64,000 bases of DNA, taken from NCBI GenBank assembly GCA_019918135.1, contig WBZZ01002750.1, forward strand, positions 262,501 to 326,500. Direction: 5' to 3'. Below are positions 22,320 through 32,273 of this stretch, piece by piece (the stretch's first letter is position 1; the number at the start of each line of letters is the position of its first letter). A model generated the notes under the pieces. That model was given only the letters and a program-made list of their open reading frames with translations. It was not told the origin of the DNA and searched no databases. The DNA comes from Paulinella micropora (taxonomy: Eukaryota > Cercozoa > Imbricatea > Euglyphida > Paulinellidae). The translations under genes were made by a program, and so were the position numbers.

Positions 22320-23340
22320 GGGTTGTAGATTTTCCTAGACACTTCCGACAATAACTTCAAGCTGGCTCGATACAATTGTATATATCTATACACAAAAATC
22401 CACCAAGGACACCAAAAACGAAACGAAAATCTAGACTGGCAAAGCGCCCGTTCATTCTAACAAATGGACGACCTTCGGGCAAGTTCGTTATCCGCATAAA
22501 GCTAATCTGCTCGTAGGTCCCGGGATCAGAAGGATCCTCGCGCCGAGCGAGGACACTGGGAATTTTCCTTCACGTCTTGTGACCCATCAAGCGGACTCCT
22601 TCCCAGACCCGATTACCTTCTGTCCAATAAGGGGATCCTAACGCGCTGTGAGGTTATACGCCCGCAATCTGTCCGCTGAAGGCTAGATCGCGGTTGTATA
22701 CCTTTTCTCCATCCCAGTATTAGTTTATCTCCATCCAAGGAGCCCGACTGATACGGGAGAGCCAGAACAAAAGAAGTTACTCCTCATATTTGTATGACAA
22801 GAGTCATCAGGGTGGGAGGTGTAGAGCGAAATTCAAAATCCAAATTTGATAATTAAATCCGAAATCAAATTCGAATTTCGCACAGGTTCCAAAATCCAAA
22901 TCATTCGGAGTAACGCCTACAGTTACATTTCTTTCCTTCAATCGCCTATCCGATTCCAATAAGGAAGAGAAGCCATCAACCTCGAGCCAAATCTCGACAG
23001 TCCACATATTCCTACCGCCCACATTTACCTCTCTACTCCTAATCAACGGGGGTTATCGGAATTAACCGGGGAGGGGGGATTGTAGGCGCAGATAGGTAAA
23101 TATGTGCTACTTTAATAATACCCCGTGTCGGTCCAGACACAATAAGAGATTGTTCGTATTTATAACACTCTTAACCGGATAATGATAATATTACTAAAAA
23201 GATCCGTTATCCTTTTTACAGAATATATTATCGTTAGGTCGGACACCGGGAATTGGCTGGTGTTTGCCTTGGTTGTTTTTGGGCTTCGCTAGTCTCCCAC
23301 ATTTTCCCACCATCTTTGATCCTTATTTGTATAAGCGAAG
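22320..23340. other. Non-coding 3' region and probable 3' LTR of the Gypsy-like element
   Basis: No coding frame is seen. A purine-rich tract ending GGGGAGGGGGGATTG at about 23,082 is followed by TGTAGGCGCAGATAGG and an AT-rich stretch, a plausible polypurine tract and LTR start. The right LTR end was not identified, and no second LTR copy is visible in the window. Confidence 0.35.
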
Positions 23341-23349
23341 AAGATTGGG

Positions 23350-25673
23350 TTACTGGCAAAGTTGTTGAATTTGGTTGAGTAAAAGGATAGGCATCAATAA
23401 ATATATTCTTTTAGCACCGAACCGGCAAAAGGAAGAACAGAGGACGTTCTCATTAAAGGCTATTAATATATCGTCAGAACTGAAGTCGCTAACAAAGAAC
23501 CTGCACCGACGGTTACAGGCTCTTCTACAAACGGGGTTTGACGATTTTTTCGAAAAAATTCGAAAAGGGGAACCTGATTTCGACGCGGAACAAGAAAACG
23601 GAAGTTTGCGACATTCTTCCTGGGACACTCTATCTTGGACACCAACTATCAAACTCTGCTCCTAGTGATCAAAAAATACTTTGGACACTTCGGACACTCA
23701 AGGGAAACCAAAATTTTTGGGTGTTTCTCAAGCTTTTCTCAGCTCATCTTTTAGTTTTGTAAAAGTTCATCTAGTTCATCGGTGGGTCATGACATGGACG
23801 AAGACAGTGTCAAGTCGGCCGAAATGGATGAGAACTTCGCAGTGGAGTTTGAAGATAATAATATTATGGCAGCACAACGCAAGACGTTTAAAACAATAGA
23901 CTCTAATCTACTGTAAAGATATTCGTCGAGTTGTTCGAGAAGCAATACCGACACGAGCACAAGGAAATTTCCAAATTTTGTCAGAGGCTTCAAGGTGACA
24001 GTTCGATCAAGGCTGCAGAGATCATAATTGCATCGTTTCAAGAGGATGAGCTTACTGATAAGTCATGGAGATCTGGCTTCTACAGTGTGCTGACCTACGA
24101 CTTGTTCCTGATGGCAGAGTTGGTCTGGCAGACGGTCGAGGAGTACATCTACGACGAGTGCAAGAGGGCACCTACAGTTATAGAAAAGGATAAACTGTTC
24201 GATAAACTGAACAAAGTTACAAGGATGGGAAACTCGTGAACGTACATGACGGATGGATTCAAAGGGAAGCACAACATTCTACGTGCGGACATGGACGCAA
24301 AGCAAAGAAAGGAAGCAGTACAACAAACCTTCAGTGACCTAAAATGGTCTATGAATGCTCTTCAAGTGGCCCTGAAACGAGCTGCATCTGACAGCACATT
24401 GCCTCTAGGATTCAATCAAGAGATTCAGATGAAGTTGGAGAACCGAAATAACTTGGAAGCCATTAAGAAGTATTGGTTGAGACGGGGACCCAAAACTGTG
24501 GATCAAGTGTGCAAGCATGCGCAAAACCAGAATGGAGCAAGATGGATGGAGTTCTAGAGTACGATGACGAAAGATCTGGATGAAGCGATAGAGGAGGAAC
24601 ACCCGAACGATGAGGATTCGACTACTTCGTCTTCGTCTTCGTCTTCGTCTTCGTCTTTGTCATCCTCTGGTGGTGCTAGACCCCACGCTACGGAAACAGA
24701 GGCCGAAAAATTGGTAAATTAAAGGAAAAAATGGAAAAAGAAAAAGCCGACAAGGAAAAGGCAGAGAAGGAAAAGAAGGAGAAGGAGAAGGAAGGAGACA
24801 AAGCAGAGAAGGAAGGTGATGGTGATGCAGAGAAGGAGGCTGAAGCAAGGACTCACCACCCAGTCCAACTGCTGCGAATAAGAAAAAGTAGTGGTCAACG
24901 ACAGGCATAACCAAGGAGGCCAAGATTGGTGCTGAATACACGGGGGTGATACGAGCAAAAATCCTTGGGCTTTTATGTCTGCGACATTTGGTAGTTGCGC
25001 TCGGGAGCCGTTTGCAGTGTTTGAAAGATGCACAGAAGGATGCACCAGAGAGGGAGATATGGTACCTGAAAATCATGGTGCGACAAGAGAAACATCGTTC
25101 TGGGAGTTCCAGATACGGGAAAGGTCTGTTGGAATCTCCAAAGAGAGAAAGGGATTCGGACGCTCAAGGCTCGTCGAAGCGACTCAAATCGTCAGTAGAA
25201 CATGGTGGCAGTGATGTAAACTTGGAACATGACAAAGTCAAGAGAGTGGCAGAAATTCTGCAGAAGAAGGACAAGTTTGTTCTGAGGGGAAAAGATAGGG
25301 ATGAGCCTAATCATGTTCTTGAAGCTCGAATGTTCATTGGGGGTTTCATCGAAATCTGTCGAAACTACGACATCACGAGCCTGTCATCAGTAACCCATCT
25401 CTTGAATATTGCAGCCACTTTTCCTCAAGGGACGTCATTTCAGGACAAGGACAAGTGGAGGAAGAGGCATGAGGAACTCAAGAAGATGAGGAACGACGTC
25501 AATGTTCCGATTGCAGAAGTTTTGGGACTCATGGTTGGACATGAGTTTGGCTACTACAAGTTCACAGATAAGCACCAGGAACTTCAATTTTGTAACAAAT
25601 ACATTGAGAAGGAGTTCCTGAGTGGAAGTATGAACCTGGCTGGGATTGTTCGTATGACCAAGCTTCTGTGTCT
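23350..25673 (+). pseudogene. Unclassified coding remnant, left part
   Basis: A series of plus-strand open segments with protein-like content: helical (FQEDELTDKSWRSGF, SMNALQVALKRAASDS), then a Lys/Glu-rich tract (about 24,720-24,850), then a folded-looking domain (RMFIGGFIEICRNYDITSL … VLGLMVGHEFGYYKFTD). The last reading frame continues in phase on the far side of the Copia insertion. The Lys/Glu linker plus helical domain resembles gag-like proteins of retroelements in general style only. It could equally be a host gene. Because its nature is unclear I list it as a remnant without further reconstruction. Confidence 0.4.
25669..25673. repeat. Copia target-site duplication, left (TGTCT)
   Basis: TGTCT directly precedes the left LTR, and the same five bases directly follow the right LTR at 32,269-32,273. 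Five bases is the usual Copia duplication length. The match fixes the LTR ends at 25,674 and 32,268. Confidence 0.85.
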
Positions 25674-25989
25674 CATTACAATGTAGTTTACTGAACAGTA
25701 ATATCTGACGGTAGTTACAATTTGTAATGAATATCGTTAGGACTGATTCTCATATTATTATTTCAATATGACTGACATTACTGACTTTACTGATTTTTAC
25801 TGTAGACCGTATTAGGACAATTACTCAGGTCAGCCGACCTCGTGCTTCAGTTTACCGCCAATAAAAAAGCGGCAATATTGTCCTCTCAGTAAAATCTCAC
25901 AATCTGCTCAACCATCAACTACCAAAGTGAACCGGCTGTAACCAGGCCTCTGCCAACTAGACCGTCTACCGGAGTTTAATATTATATTG
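25674..25989 (+). repeat. Copia 5' LTR
   Basis: 316 bp, beginning CATTACAATGTAGTTTACTG and ending AATATTATATTG. It is about 98.4 % identical by eye to the right copy. Its ends are not the usual TG…CA, but the target duplication and the adjoining primer-binding and purine tracts support these borders. Confidence 0.85.
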
Positions 25990-26113
25990 GGTTAATATGA
26001 GCGCTTCTGCTACTACCAGAGAAAAGGATGCGACGACTATTGTTCTGCAAGCAAAAGCGCTGGCGTTCATCGATGGGGTTTAGGGACGGAGCTGGGACGA
26101 TTGGTTCGCACAG

Positions 26114-27994
26114 GTGCGAGTGGACCTGAGCTCGATGGAATGCTGGGAGTATGTTGCGCCCCTGAGGGAGGTTCTGGCGTGGCGATCGGAGGTCGAGGCG
26201 GAGTCAAGCGCTGCGTCACCGGCCCGTGGCAAAGGAGAGGAGGAAAAGGAGAACAAGTCCCGAGCCAAGTCTGGGAAGAAGGGGACGGAGGCGAGGGTGA
26301 CGGAGGCTAGGCAACCGGAGCCTGAACCGGCTATTCGCCTCACCATGGTTCAACGACGCAAAATACTAGCCAGAAGGGCGCAAATATTCATGTGGCTGTA
26401 TAAGGCCCTTGAGTATCGGTCACCGGCCGAGCGGATTGTCCGTCATCTAGTCAGGGAGCCTACACTACGACCGGAGGAGATCATCGACATCCTGCGGCAA
26501 AGGTACCAGGGCACCGAGGTGCACCAGCTGCAGAGAAGCAACCTGGTGATTAACTGGCAATTTAATGTGAGAGACGACATGATGGCTCAACTGCGCGACT
26601 TCGTCACGCACTGCGACTTCCTGGAAGATCACGGGGAGCCGGTTGGAGTCAGCATGCAAATGCAGTTCGTTAAGACCGCGTTGGCGAGGTGCCCTGAGAA
26701 GCATCTATGGAAGCCATTTCTGGATGCGCAGATGGCGGAGCCGTCGAGGGACTGGGACTCCTTCGAGAGTGCCTTCCAGAGGCGGGTTATTGCGAACGAT
26801 GCGCAGCGATCTGCAAACAAGGAAGAGGCTGCGATGTGGGCAGGGCAACAGGCAAAGGAGAGCAAGGGCGACAGAGGCGACAAGGGCAGGGTGAAGCTCG
26901 AATACTACAACTGCTCCAAGCCACACAAGTACTTTCGCTGTATGGAGAAATGCCGAGTCCCTGGACACGACCATGTGGGGAAGAGCTGTCCTACGCTAAA
27001 AGACAGATATCGCAAGAAAATTCCGAAAGGGGACAAGCCGCAGAAGGAAACTGCCAAGGAAGATGGCGGGAAGGACCAGGGACGCAAGGGGCCGAATGCC
27101 GGGAAGCGCCCTCCTGCCGCGGCCGTGTCATGCATGGCATTTAACCTGCAAGAAAGGATATCAACGATGGAGGATCCTGTTCCGAGGAGTGTGGACGACG
27201 ATATGTACCTGGCGCCGGCGGCGGACGGGTGGGGACTGCGGCATGTGCCTAGGAAGGGAGAGAAGTTGTATGGATACGCATACATGGCACAGCGTGACAC
27301 ACCGTTCCTGTTTGCTGGGCCACCGGAGAAGGAGATAGAAGGAGACCACAGCAACGGGAGGGTGAACATCGCTGACTTCCTAACTGTGTTCAACAATGCA
27401 CCGCGTGCGGAGCTACACTGGTGGAAATGGTATTATAACCTTCGCATAGCTCCGGACGATTGGGAGCACTGGGCCGTTGGGCTGGCGGGGGCCGAACCCT
27501 GCGACAAGGACACGCCAGTGCCATACGAATGCAAGGCTTCTAGCGTCACTCAATCTGGGAAGGCCAAGGTGTGTTCAAGGTGCAAGCTGGTGGCGTACTG
27601 TGACAAGGACTGCCAACGACTGTACTGGGCGGCTCACAAGGAGTTCTGTAACTGGACGCAAGGTGAAGGGAAAGAAGATTGGGCGAAGCTTGTAGCTGGA
27701 GGTCGAGAGCCTCGGGGGTTGGGACCCCACAGCCTAAACGAGACGAAGCGAAGAGGAGATGTTGCATACAGGAGGCTGCTAAGGTACTGTCATGTCAAAC
27801 CGGAGATGGGGGAGAACGCTAAGGCGCTTCAGCCGAGGTTTAACGATATCTTGCTTATGATGGGGCCACCTAAAGAAGCGAATGAATATGTCGAGGCGAG
27901 CTGGGAAAGTCTACAAGATGCGAACAGACACGCGACCTCGGAACCGGAACGGGTGCTGCTACGTGCCAAGGAACGTTTCTTCCCCTGGGTATAA
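26114..27994 (+). CDS. Copia gag-like protein with MYND-type zinc finger
   Basis: A 626-residue open frame. A helical middle domain (IVRHLVREPTLRPEEIIDIL … NLVINWQFNVRDDMM) fits the gag helical region of Copia. It is followed by a basic stretch and a Cys/His cluster (CMEKCRVPGHDHVGKSC) where the zinc knuckle normally lies. In the C-terminal third (about 27,530-27,650) is a clear MYND-like finger: CSRCKLVAYCDKDCQ, then W, HK and C at the standard spacing. Gag forms the particle that packages the RNA. A MYND finger is normally a host protein-interaction domain, so its presence suggests domain capture. The length is greater than usual for Copia gag. Confidence 0.7.
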   Translation: MRVDLSSMECWEYVAPLREVLAWRSEVEAESSAASPARGKGEEEKENKSRAKSGKKGTEARVTEARQPEPEPAIRLTMVQRRKILARRAQIFMWLYKALEYRSPAERIVRHLVREPTLRPEEIIDILRQRYQGTEVHQLQRSNLVINWQFNVRDDMMAQLRDFVTHCDFLEDHGEPVGVSMQMQFVKTALARCPEKHLWKPFLDAQMAEPSRDWDSFESAFQRRVIANDAQRSANKEEAAMWAGQQAKESKGDRGDKGRVKLEYYNCSKPHKYFRCMEKCRVPGHDHVGKSCPTLKDRYRKKIPKGDKPQKETAKEDGGKDQGRKGPNAGKRPPAAAVSCMAFNLQERISTMEDPVPRSVDDDMYLAPAADGWGLRHVPRKGEKLYGYAYMAQRDTPFLFAGPPEKEIEGDHSNGRVNIADFLTVFNNAPRAELHWWKWYYNLRIAPDDWEHWAVGLAGAEPCDKDTPVPYECKASSVTQSGKAKVCSRCKLVAYCDKDCQRLYWAAHKEFCNWTQGEGKEDWAKLVAGGREPRGLGPHSLNETKRRGDVAYRRLLRYCHVKPEMGENAKALQPRFNDILLMMGPPKEANEYVEASWESLQDANRHATSEPERVLLRAKERFFPWV

Positions 27995-28358
27995 CTGGCT
28001 TCGATTGAGGCGGAAAGGAAGGAGGCTTTGGTACAACGACAGGCTATGCAAAACACATCAGCTACGACACTGGGTGAAGTTGGTGGCACTGGTGATGCGA
28101 GTGGCAGGGGGAGTCTACTTCTGCTCCGAGGCGAGTTGGAAGATGGGAAGAGGAACGAACGGTCATCACGTTAGAGAACGATGGAGGGAGTGACCCGGTA
28201 CCTCGCAGTGGGGGAGAGGAAGAGAAGAAGCCGCCGAACACGCCACCTATGGAAGTGGATAGTGGAAGTGTGCACGAGCAACCGGCCGGGGGAGAGGGAC
28301 CTGCTCAAGAGGCAGGGGCTTCGATCGACAGGGCAGGACCTACGGCGAACATGGCAAT

Positions 28359-29162
28359 GTGCAGGACGAAGGGCAAGACCTCTACGAAGTCTATATGGAC
28401 TGTGGGTCATCACAACATATGGTACCTTTGAGGGAGGCGTTAATGGATGTCACTGATGAGGACCCTACGGCGGTGAGAGGGATATCTGGGTTGATTGGGC
28501 TAAAGGCTAAGGGAAACACGTCATTCACTGGTATAAACGGTGAAGGTGTGCCCCAGGAAGTGGAAATGGGTGAAACCTACGTGTTACCGACGTTGGACCG
28601 GACGCTTTTCTCATCGGGGCAAGTGCAACGCGGGGTATACAATTGTGATGCAGGGCAGCAAATTCTCGTCACGAAACGGCGAATAGATATAGGCCCGGGG
28701 GACAAAGTACTGATTGGTATTTTCGACCCAAAAACCTGTCAATATAAATTCACAACTGTGAACCTGCCGGGGTGGAGAAAAGAAAAGAAAGAGTGCTCCC
28801 CGTTCCCAGGATGCAACGCGGCCTTTTGGGCGACGAGCATGAAGCCGACCACTACTGTGGAAATGCAAGAGCTTAATGACGTCTTCCGCTTTGGGGAGAA
28901 GATGGCAAGGCAATTCATGCGACAGAATAACTTGGTACCGAAAAGCAAAGGGGGAGTGGTGAAGTGTGGCTGTCTCGGGTGTGCTACGACTAAGGTGAGG
29001 AAGCACTCAACGTTCGAGGGAGCTTCGCTAACCATCTGTGCAAGGGTGGGGGAAGACTGGAGTGCAGACGGCACCGGTCGAATCTCATTCCCTCTCTACG
29101 GAGGAGTGCAATACTACTTGCTCTTTGTGGAAAATGTGTCTGGCTACATTAGAGGAAAATAG
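28359..29162 (+). CDS. Copia protease and start of integrase
   Basis: It begins with a retropepsin active-site box of Copia type (VYMDCGSSQHM, equivalent to LDSGASxH). The C-terminal half contains a Cys pair (KCGCLGC) and sequence expected near the integrase zinc-binding region. The protease would release mature proteins from the polyprotein. It lies directly downstream of gag in the order expected for Copia. Confidence 0.65.
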   Translation: MQDEGQDLYEVYMDCGSSQHMVPLREALMDVTDEDPTAVRGISGLIGLKAKGNTSFTGINGEGVPQEVEMGETYVLPTLDRTLFSSGQVQRGVYNCDAGQQILVTKRRIDIGPGDKVLIGIFDPKTCQYKFTTVNLPGWRKEKKECSPFPGCNAAFWATSMKPTTTVEMQELNDVFRFGEKMARQFMRQNNLVPKSKGGVVKCGCLGCATTKVRKHSTFEGASLTICARVGEDWSADGTGRISFPLYGGVQYYLLFVENVSGYIRGK

Positions 29163-29243
29163 AATCCTACTCGTGCATCTGAGTTCGCACTGCAACAGCT
29201 CAAAGACGTACTGGCGTGGTCTGAAACCCAAACAGGCCATAAG

Positions 29244-29936
29244 GTGAAACAGTTCAGGACTGACAAAGAGTGGGTCTCGAAAGCAGTGAAAGAATACCTA
29301 CCCAGCAAGGGTGTGGAGCAACGGCTACCAGTGAGAGCGGACCCGAGTAAAGACGCATACGCGAAAGCGGGCATTCACATCGTCTTTTCACTGGCAGCTA
29401 CGTTGCTGACGGCAAGAAGTGTACCTGTGTACTTCCTACCGTTGGCGGTGGACTACGCTGTATTTCTGATCAACATGCAGGGACATGCAGGGGCGAAGGC
29501 CACAAGGCACGAGATGATATACAACAGACCTGCGCCACCTTTCTCAATCCTGAAGCCCTTCGGATGTCTCTGTGTATACTACAAGGGTGGAAAGAAGGGA
29601 CGAGAGAAAGGGGTACCAGGGGTCTTCATGGGGGTGCATGTGGAAGAATCTGCCTACAAGGTATGGAGTTTCTACGAAAGCAAGCTGGTTACGACTGTGG
29701 ACATGGTGGTCAGGGACCCTGAAGTGCATGGTTGGCCTACGCTTTACCCAAGGGGCAAGATGGCGTCATCACTCCAGCACGCCTTCCAAACGGCACACCA
29801 AGTGGGAAAAAGTGTCGACAAAAGTGGCGATGTACCCGGGAAAATTTTCACTGACAGTGAGCGGAGGGTGTTAGACACGCTTACTGCGGTAGCGGTTGGG
29901 AAGAGAATGAAGCGACGGAGGAAGTGGCAGACGTAG
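29244..29936 (+). CDS. Copia integrase, C-terminal portion
   Basis: It contains the characteristic segments that follow the Copia integrase core: AAVDYAVFLIN-like helix (LPLAVDYAVFLIN), the RHEMIYNRPAPPFSILKPFG box corresponding to the P-x-L…LRVFGC region of Copia, and GVFMGVHVEESAYKVW, matching the GYxxxxKGYRxW box. The role is insertion of the DNA copy. It lies between protease and RT. Confidence 0.7.
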   Translation: MKQFRTDKEWVSKAVKEYLPSKGVEQRLPVRADPSKDAYAKAGIHIVFSLAATLLTARSVPVYFLPLAVDYAVFLINMQGHAGAKATRHEMIYNRPAPPFSILKPFGCLCVYYKGGKKGREKGVPGVFMGVHVEESAYKVWSFYESKLVTTVDMVVRDPEVHGWPTLYPRGKMASSLQHAFQTAHQVGKSVDKSGDVPGKIFTDSERRVLDTLTAVAVGKRMKRRRKWQT

Positions 29937-31729
29937 CAGCCCGGGACGCCGTTGGGGAAGTGTTCTTGGAGGGGTTACAGCCCATTCCAGCGGACGACTC
30001 GGGACTTGTCGAGCTGGTGGTCTACGACGAAGGGGTGTCTGGGGACGTTGGTGGGGACAGGAGAGAGGCAAGGGGTTCTGCCGGGGAGGCAGAATCGGAT
30101 GGCGACTCAGAACCTTTGGGTGGTCCTGCGAGGAACGAGGACGTCAAGAGGGATGCAAGAGGTGTGCCTGTTGAGTGGACGGGCAGCAACATTGATGTGT
30201 CCAACATAGTCGTTGGAACGAGGAGCAGGATGCAAACGAAGCCGGGGAACTTTAGGTCCGGTGCATACCTGGTGATGATTCCGATTCCTTATCGCCAGGC
30301 AACGAAGTTGGGGTTGTTCAACGACTCCAGGTTCGCAGACATAGACAGGCACCTTCGACTGGGGGCTCTTGTAGAGCGACATGTGTCCGAAAAGCCGGTG
30401 TGGCATCCGTTGGTGCCTACTAGGTTCGTCGATTTTGAGAAGAGAGAGACGATGGACGGACCAGTTGTGGATACAAAGTCTCGTATCGCTGGGTTTGGGT
30501 TCCGGCAGCCGGCGTGGCAATACGACAAAGTGGACCTGCCGACGTGCAGGGTGGAGATCGTGTGGCTCACGTGTGCGTTGTCGGTCCTACAGGGGCTGGA
30601 AGTCTACGGGATGGACGAGGAGAGTGCCTTTCCGCAAGTCAAGCTTAATGTGCCGGTCTGGTTAAAGCATCCGGAGGGGTATACACCCCCTAACATCGTT
30701 TGGGAAGCGCTTGGGGGGGTCAACGGTTTGAAGCCCTCTGGGCATATATACTGGAATGAGCGTGTAGTACCGACGCAGGTGAAGATGGGGTTTCAACAGA
30801 GTATTGTTGACTCTGTTTTGTTTGGCCGGGTAGATGGCAAAACGAAGAAGACCGAAGTGCTCACATACCACGTCGACGATAACATGCATGCAGTGGCATC
30901 CGAAGATAGCAGAAAGGAGTATGTGAGTCGGCTCCAGAAGGAGTGGGACAACGTTAAGGACCTTGGGCCCATCAAGAAGTTTCTGTCGCTTGAATTCGAG
31001 GTGAGAAAGGAGGAGGGTGTGTACACCCTCAGCCTGTATCAGCGTGAGTACATTGCAACACTCATGACCAGGTTCAAGAGGAGCGATGGACGGCAATGGA
31101 TGCCGGCTAAGACGCCGTGGCTACCAGCGGGCTCAAAGATGCAGTCGGCCATGCGGGAGCAGGAGATAGTGGGTAGCTATATCTATTTGACGGCCAGCGT
31201 TCCGGAATCGGTGCTACCGGTCAGCGTCCTTGAGCATCAATTAAACAAGGAGAAGTTTGATTATTGCGCGGCGGAACAGCTCCTACGATACTTTCTGCAT
31301 GTGAAGGACCGGGGAGTGAAATTTGCATCGAACGGGAACAGAACCATGGTGGCCGACTCTGACTCATTGCTTGGGAACGGAAGCCGGATGTACTCACGAG
31401 CGGGGGGAGTGGTGTTCTTGGCCGGTGGGCCCAACATGGTGCGAGCTTCAACTCAGAGGCACTTAGCTACCGGAACTCAGGAAAGCGAAACTTATGCGGC
31501 ATCGGTGGTACTACATGACTTGGAAGCGATGCGTAATGTGATCAAGTCACTCCCGTGGTCGTACGACAACCCACTGAAAAGCGATTTGATGGCTAAACCG
31601 ACGCTGCGTGTCGAAATCCAGGCTACCGTGTGTACTGCCCCTAACTCGATCTTCGGGAAACGAATGCGACATATTGCATTGCGTCACTACCATGTTACCG
31701 AGGCGATGAGGAAGGGGAGGTTGGTCTAG
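29924..31729 (+). CDS. Copia reverse transcriptase and RNase H
   Basis: 601 residues. The RT motifs are in order: YGMDEESAFPQVKLNVPVWL (the Copia DVxxAFLxGxL box), a catalytic YxDD box in the form TYHVDDNMHAVAS, and DLGPIKKFLSLEFEV (the G-x-x-x-x-F-L-G-x-E box). The RNase H follows, with ESETYAASVVLHDLEAM and RHIALRHYHVTEAM, matching ETEYxA and KHIDxxxHxxRE. It copies element RNA into DNA. The first roughly 100 residues are an acidic linker after the integrase. Confidence 0.85.
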   Translation: MADVAARDAVGEVFLEGLQPIPADDSGLVELVVYDEGVSGDVGGDRREARGSAGEAESDGDSEPLGGPARNEDVKRDARGVPVEWTGSNIDVSNIVVGTRSRMQTKPGNFRSGAYLVMIPIPYRQATKLGLFNDSRFADIDRHLRLGALVERHVSEKPVWHPLVPTRFVDFEKRETMDGPVVDTKSRIAGFGFRQPAWQYDKVDLPTCRVEIVWLTCALSVLQGLEVYGMDEESAFPQVKLNVPVWLKHPEGYTPPNIVWEALGGVNGLKPSGHIYWNERVVPTQVKMGFQQSIVDSVLFGRVDGKTKKTEVLTYHVDDNMHAVASEDSRKEYVSRLQKEWDNVKDLGPIKKFLSLEFEVRKEEGVYTLSLYQREYIATLMTRFKRSDGRQWMPAKTPWLPAGSKMQSAMREQEIVGSYIYLTASVPESVLPVSVLEHQLNKEKFDYCAAEQLLRYFLHVKDRGVKFASNGNRTMVADSDSLLGNGSRMYSRAGGVVFLAGGPNMVRASTQRHLATGTQESETYAASVVLHDLEAMRNVIKSLPWSYDNPLKSDLMAKPTLRVEIQATVCTAPNSIFGKRMRHIALRHYHVTEAMRKGRLV

Positions 31730-31952
31730 AATGGGTACCGTCAGCGGACAATCGAGCGGATGTGTTGTCCAAAGTCATCACCAGTCCATCGACGTTCAAG
31801 AAGGCAGCGGATAGGCTTGCTGGACACCTCTCTAAGTATATAAAGTTGATACTAAGCAAATAAGTCAGTAATATCATTACACCAGTCTGACTAAGGCATG
31901 GAGTACTCAGGACAATTCCATAGCATCTAACTACCTCTGAATTTAGGGGGAG

Positions 31953-32268
31953 CATTACAATGTAGTTTACTGAACAGTAATTTCTGACGGTAGTTACAAT
32001 TTGTAATGAATATCGTTAGGAATGATTCTCATATTATTATTTCAATATGACTGACATTACTGACTTTACTGATTTTTACTGTAGACCGTATTAGGACAAT
32101 TACTCAGGTCAGCCGACCTCGTGCTTCAGTTTACCGCCAATAAAAAAGCGGCAATATTGTCCTCTCAGTAAAATCTCACAATCTGCTCAACCATCAACTA
32201 CCAAAGTGAACCGGCTGTAACCCGGCCTCTGCCAACTAGACAGTCTACCGGAGTTTAATATTACATTG
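31953..32268 (+). repeat. Copia 3' LTR
   Basis: 316 bp, the same borders as the left copy. It is preceded by the purine tract TTTAGGGGGAG and followed by TGTCT. Five differences from the left LTR were counted by eye. Confidence 0.85.
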
Positions 32269-32273
32269 TGTCT

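Larger units (their letters stand above)
7657..23082 (+). mobile_element. Gypsy-like (Metaviridae) LTR element, broken, with a DIRS-like element inserted
   Basis: Recognisable plus-strand parts are a retropepsin-like region (about 8.1-9.2 kb), an integrase with HHCC finger, catalytic core and C-terminal domain (15.5-18.2 kb), and several extra 3' open frames (18.4-22.3 kb). A purine tract (GGGGAGGGGGGATTG, about 23,068-23,082) probably marks the 3' LTR border. GC content and codon use are uniform on both sides of the internal DIRS-like element, supporting one original element. No matching 5' LTR was found, and not every usual part is recognisable. It is clearly broken, with many breaks (more than six), and I judge it old. 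The left boundary is only approximate; it abuts the minisatellite. Confidence 0.6.
25674..32268 (+). mobile_element. Copia (Pseudoviridae) LTR retrotransposon, young, lightly broken
   Basis: A 6.6-kb element with two 316-bp LTRs differing at about five positions (about 1.6 %), so it is recent. Directly after the left LTR, GGTTAATATGAGC resembles a Copia primer-binding site. Directly before the right LTR, TTTAGGGGGAG is the polypurine tract. The gene order gag, protease, integrase, RT, RNase H is typical of Copia. It is flanked by TGTCT duplications and inserted in the sense direction into an unclassified coding remnant. It is nearly intact in content but broken, with about three breaks between gag and pol segments. 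Confidence 0.9.
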
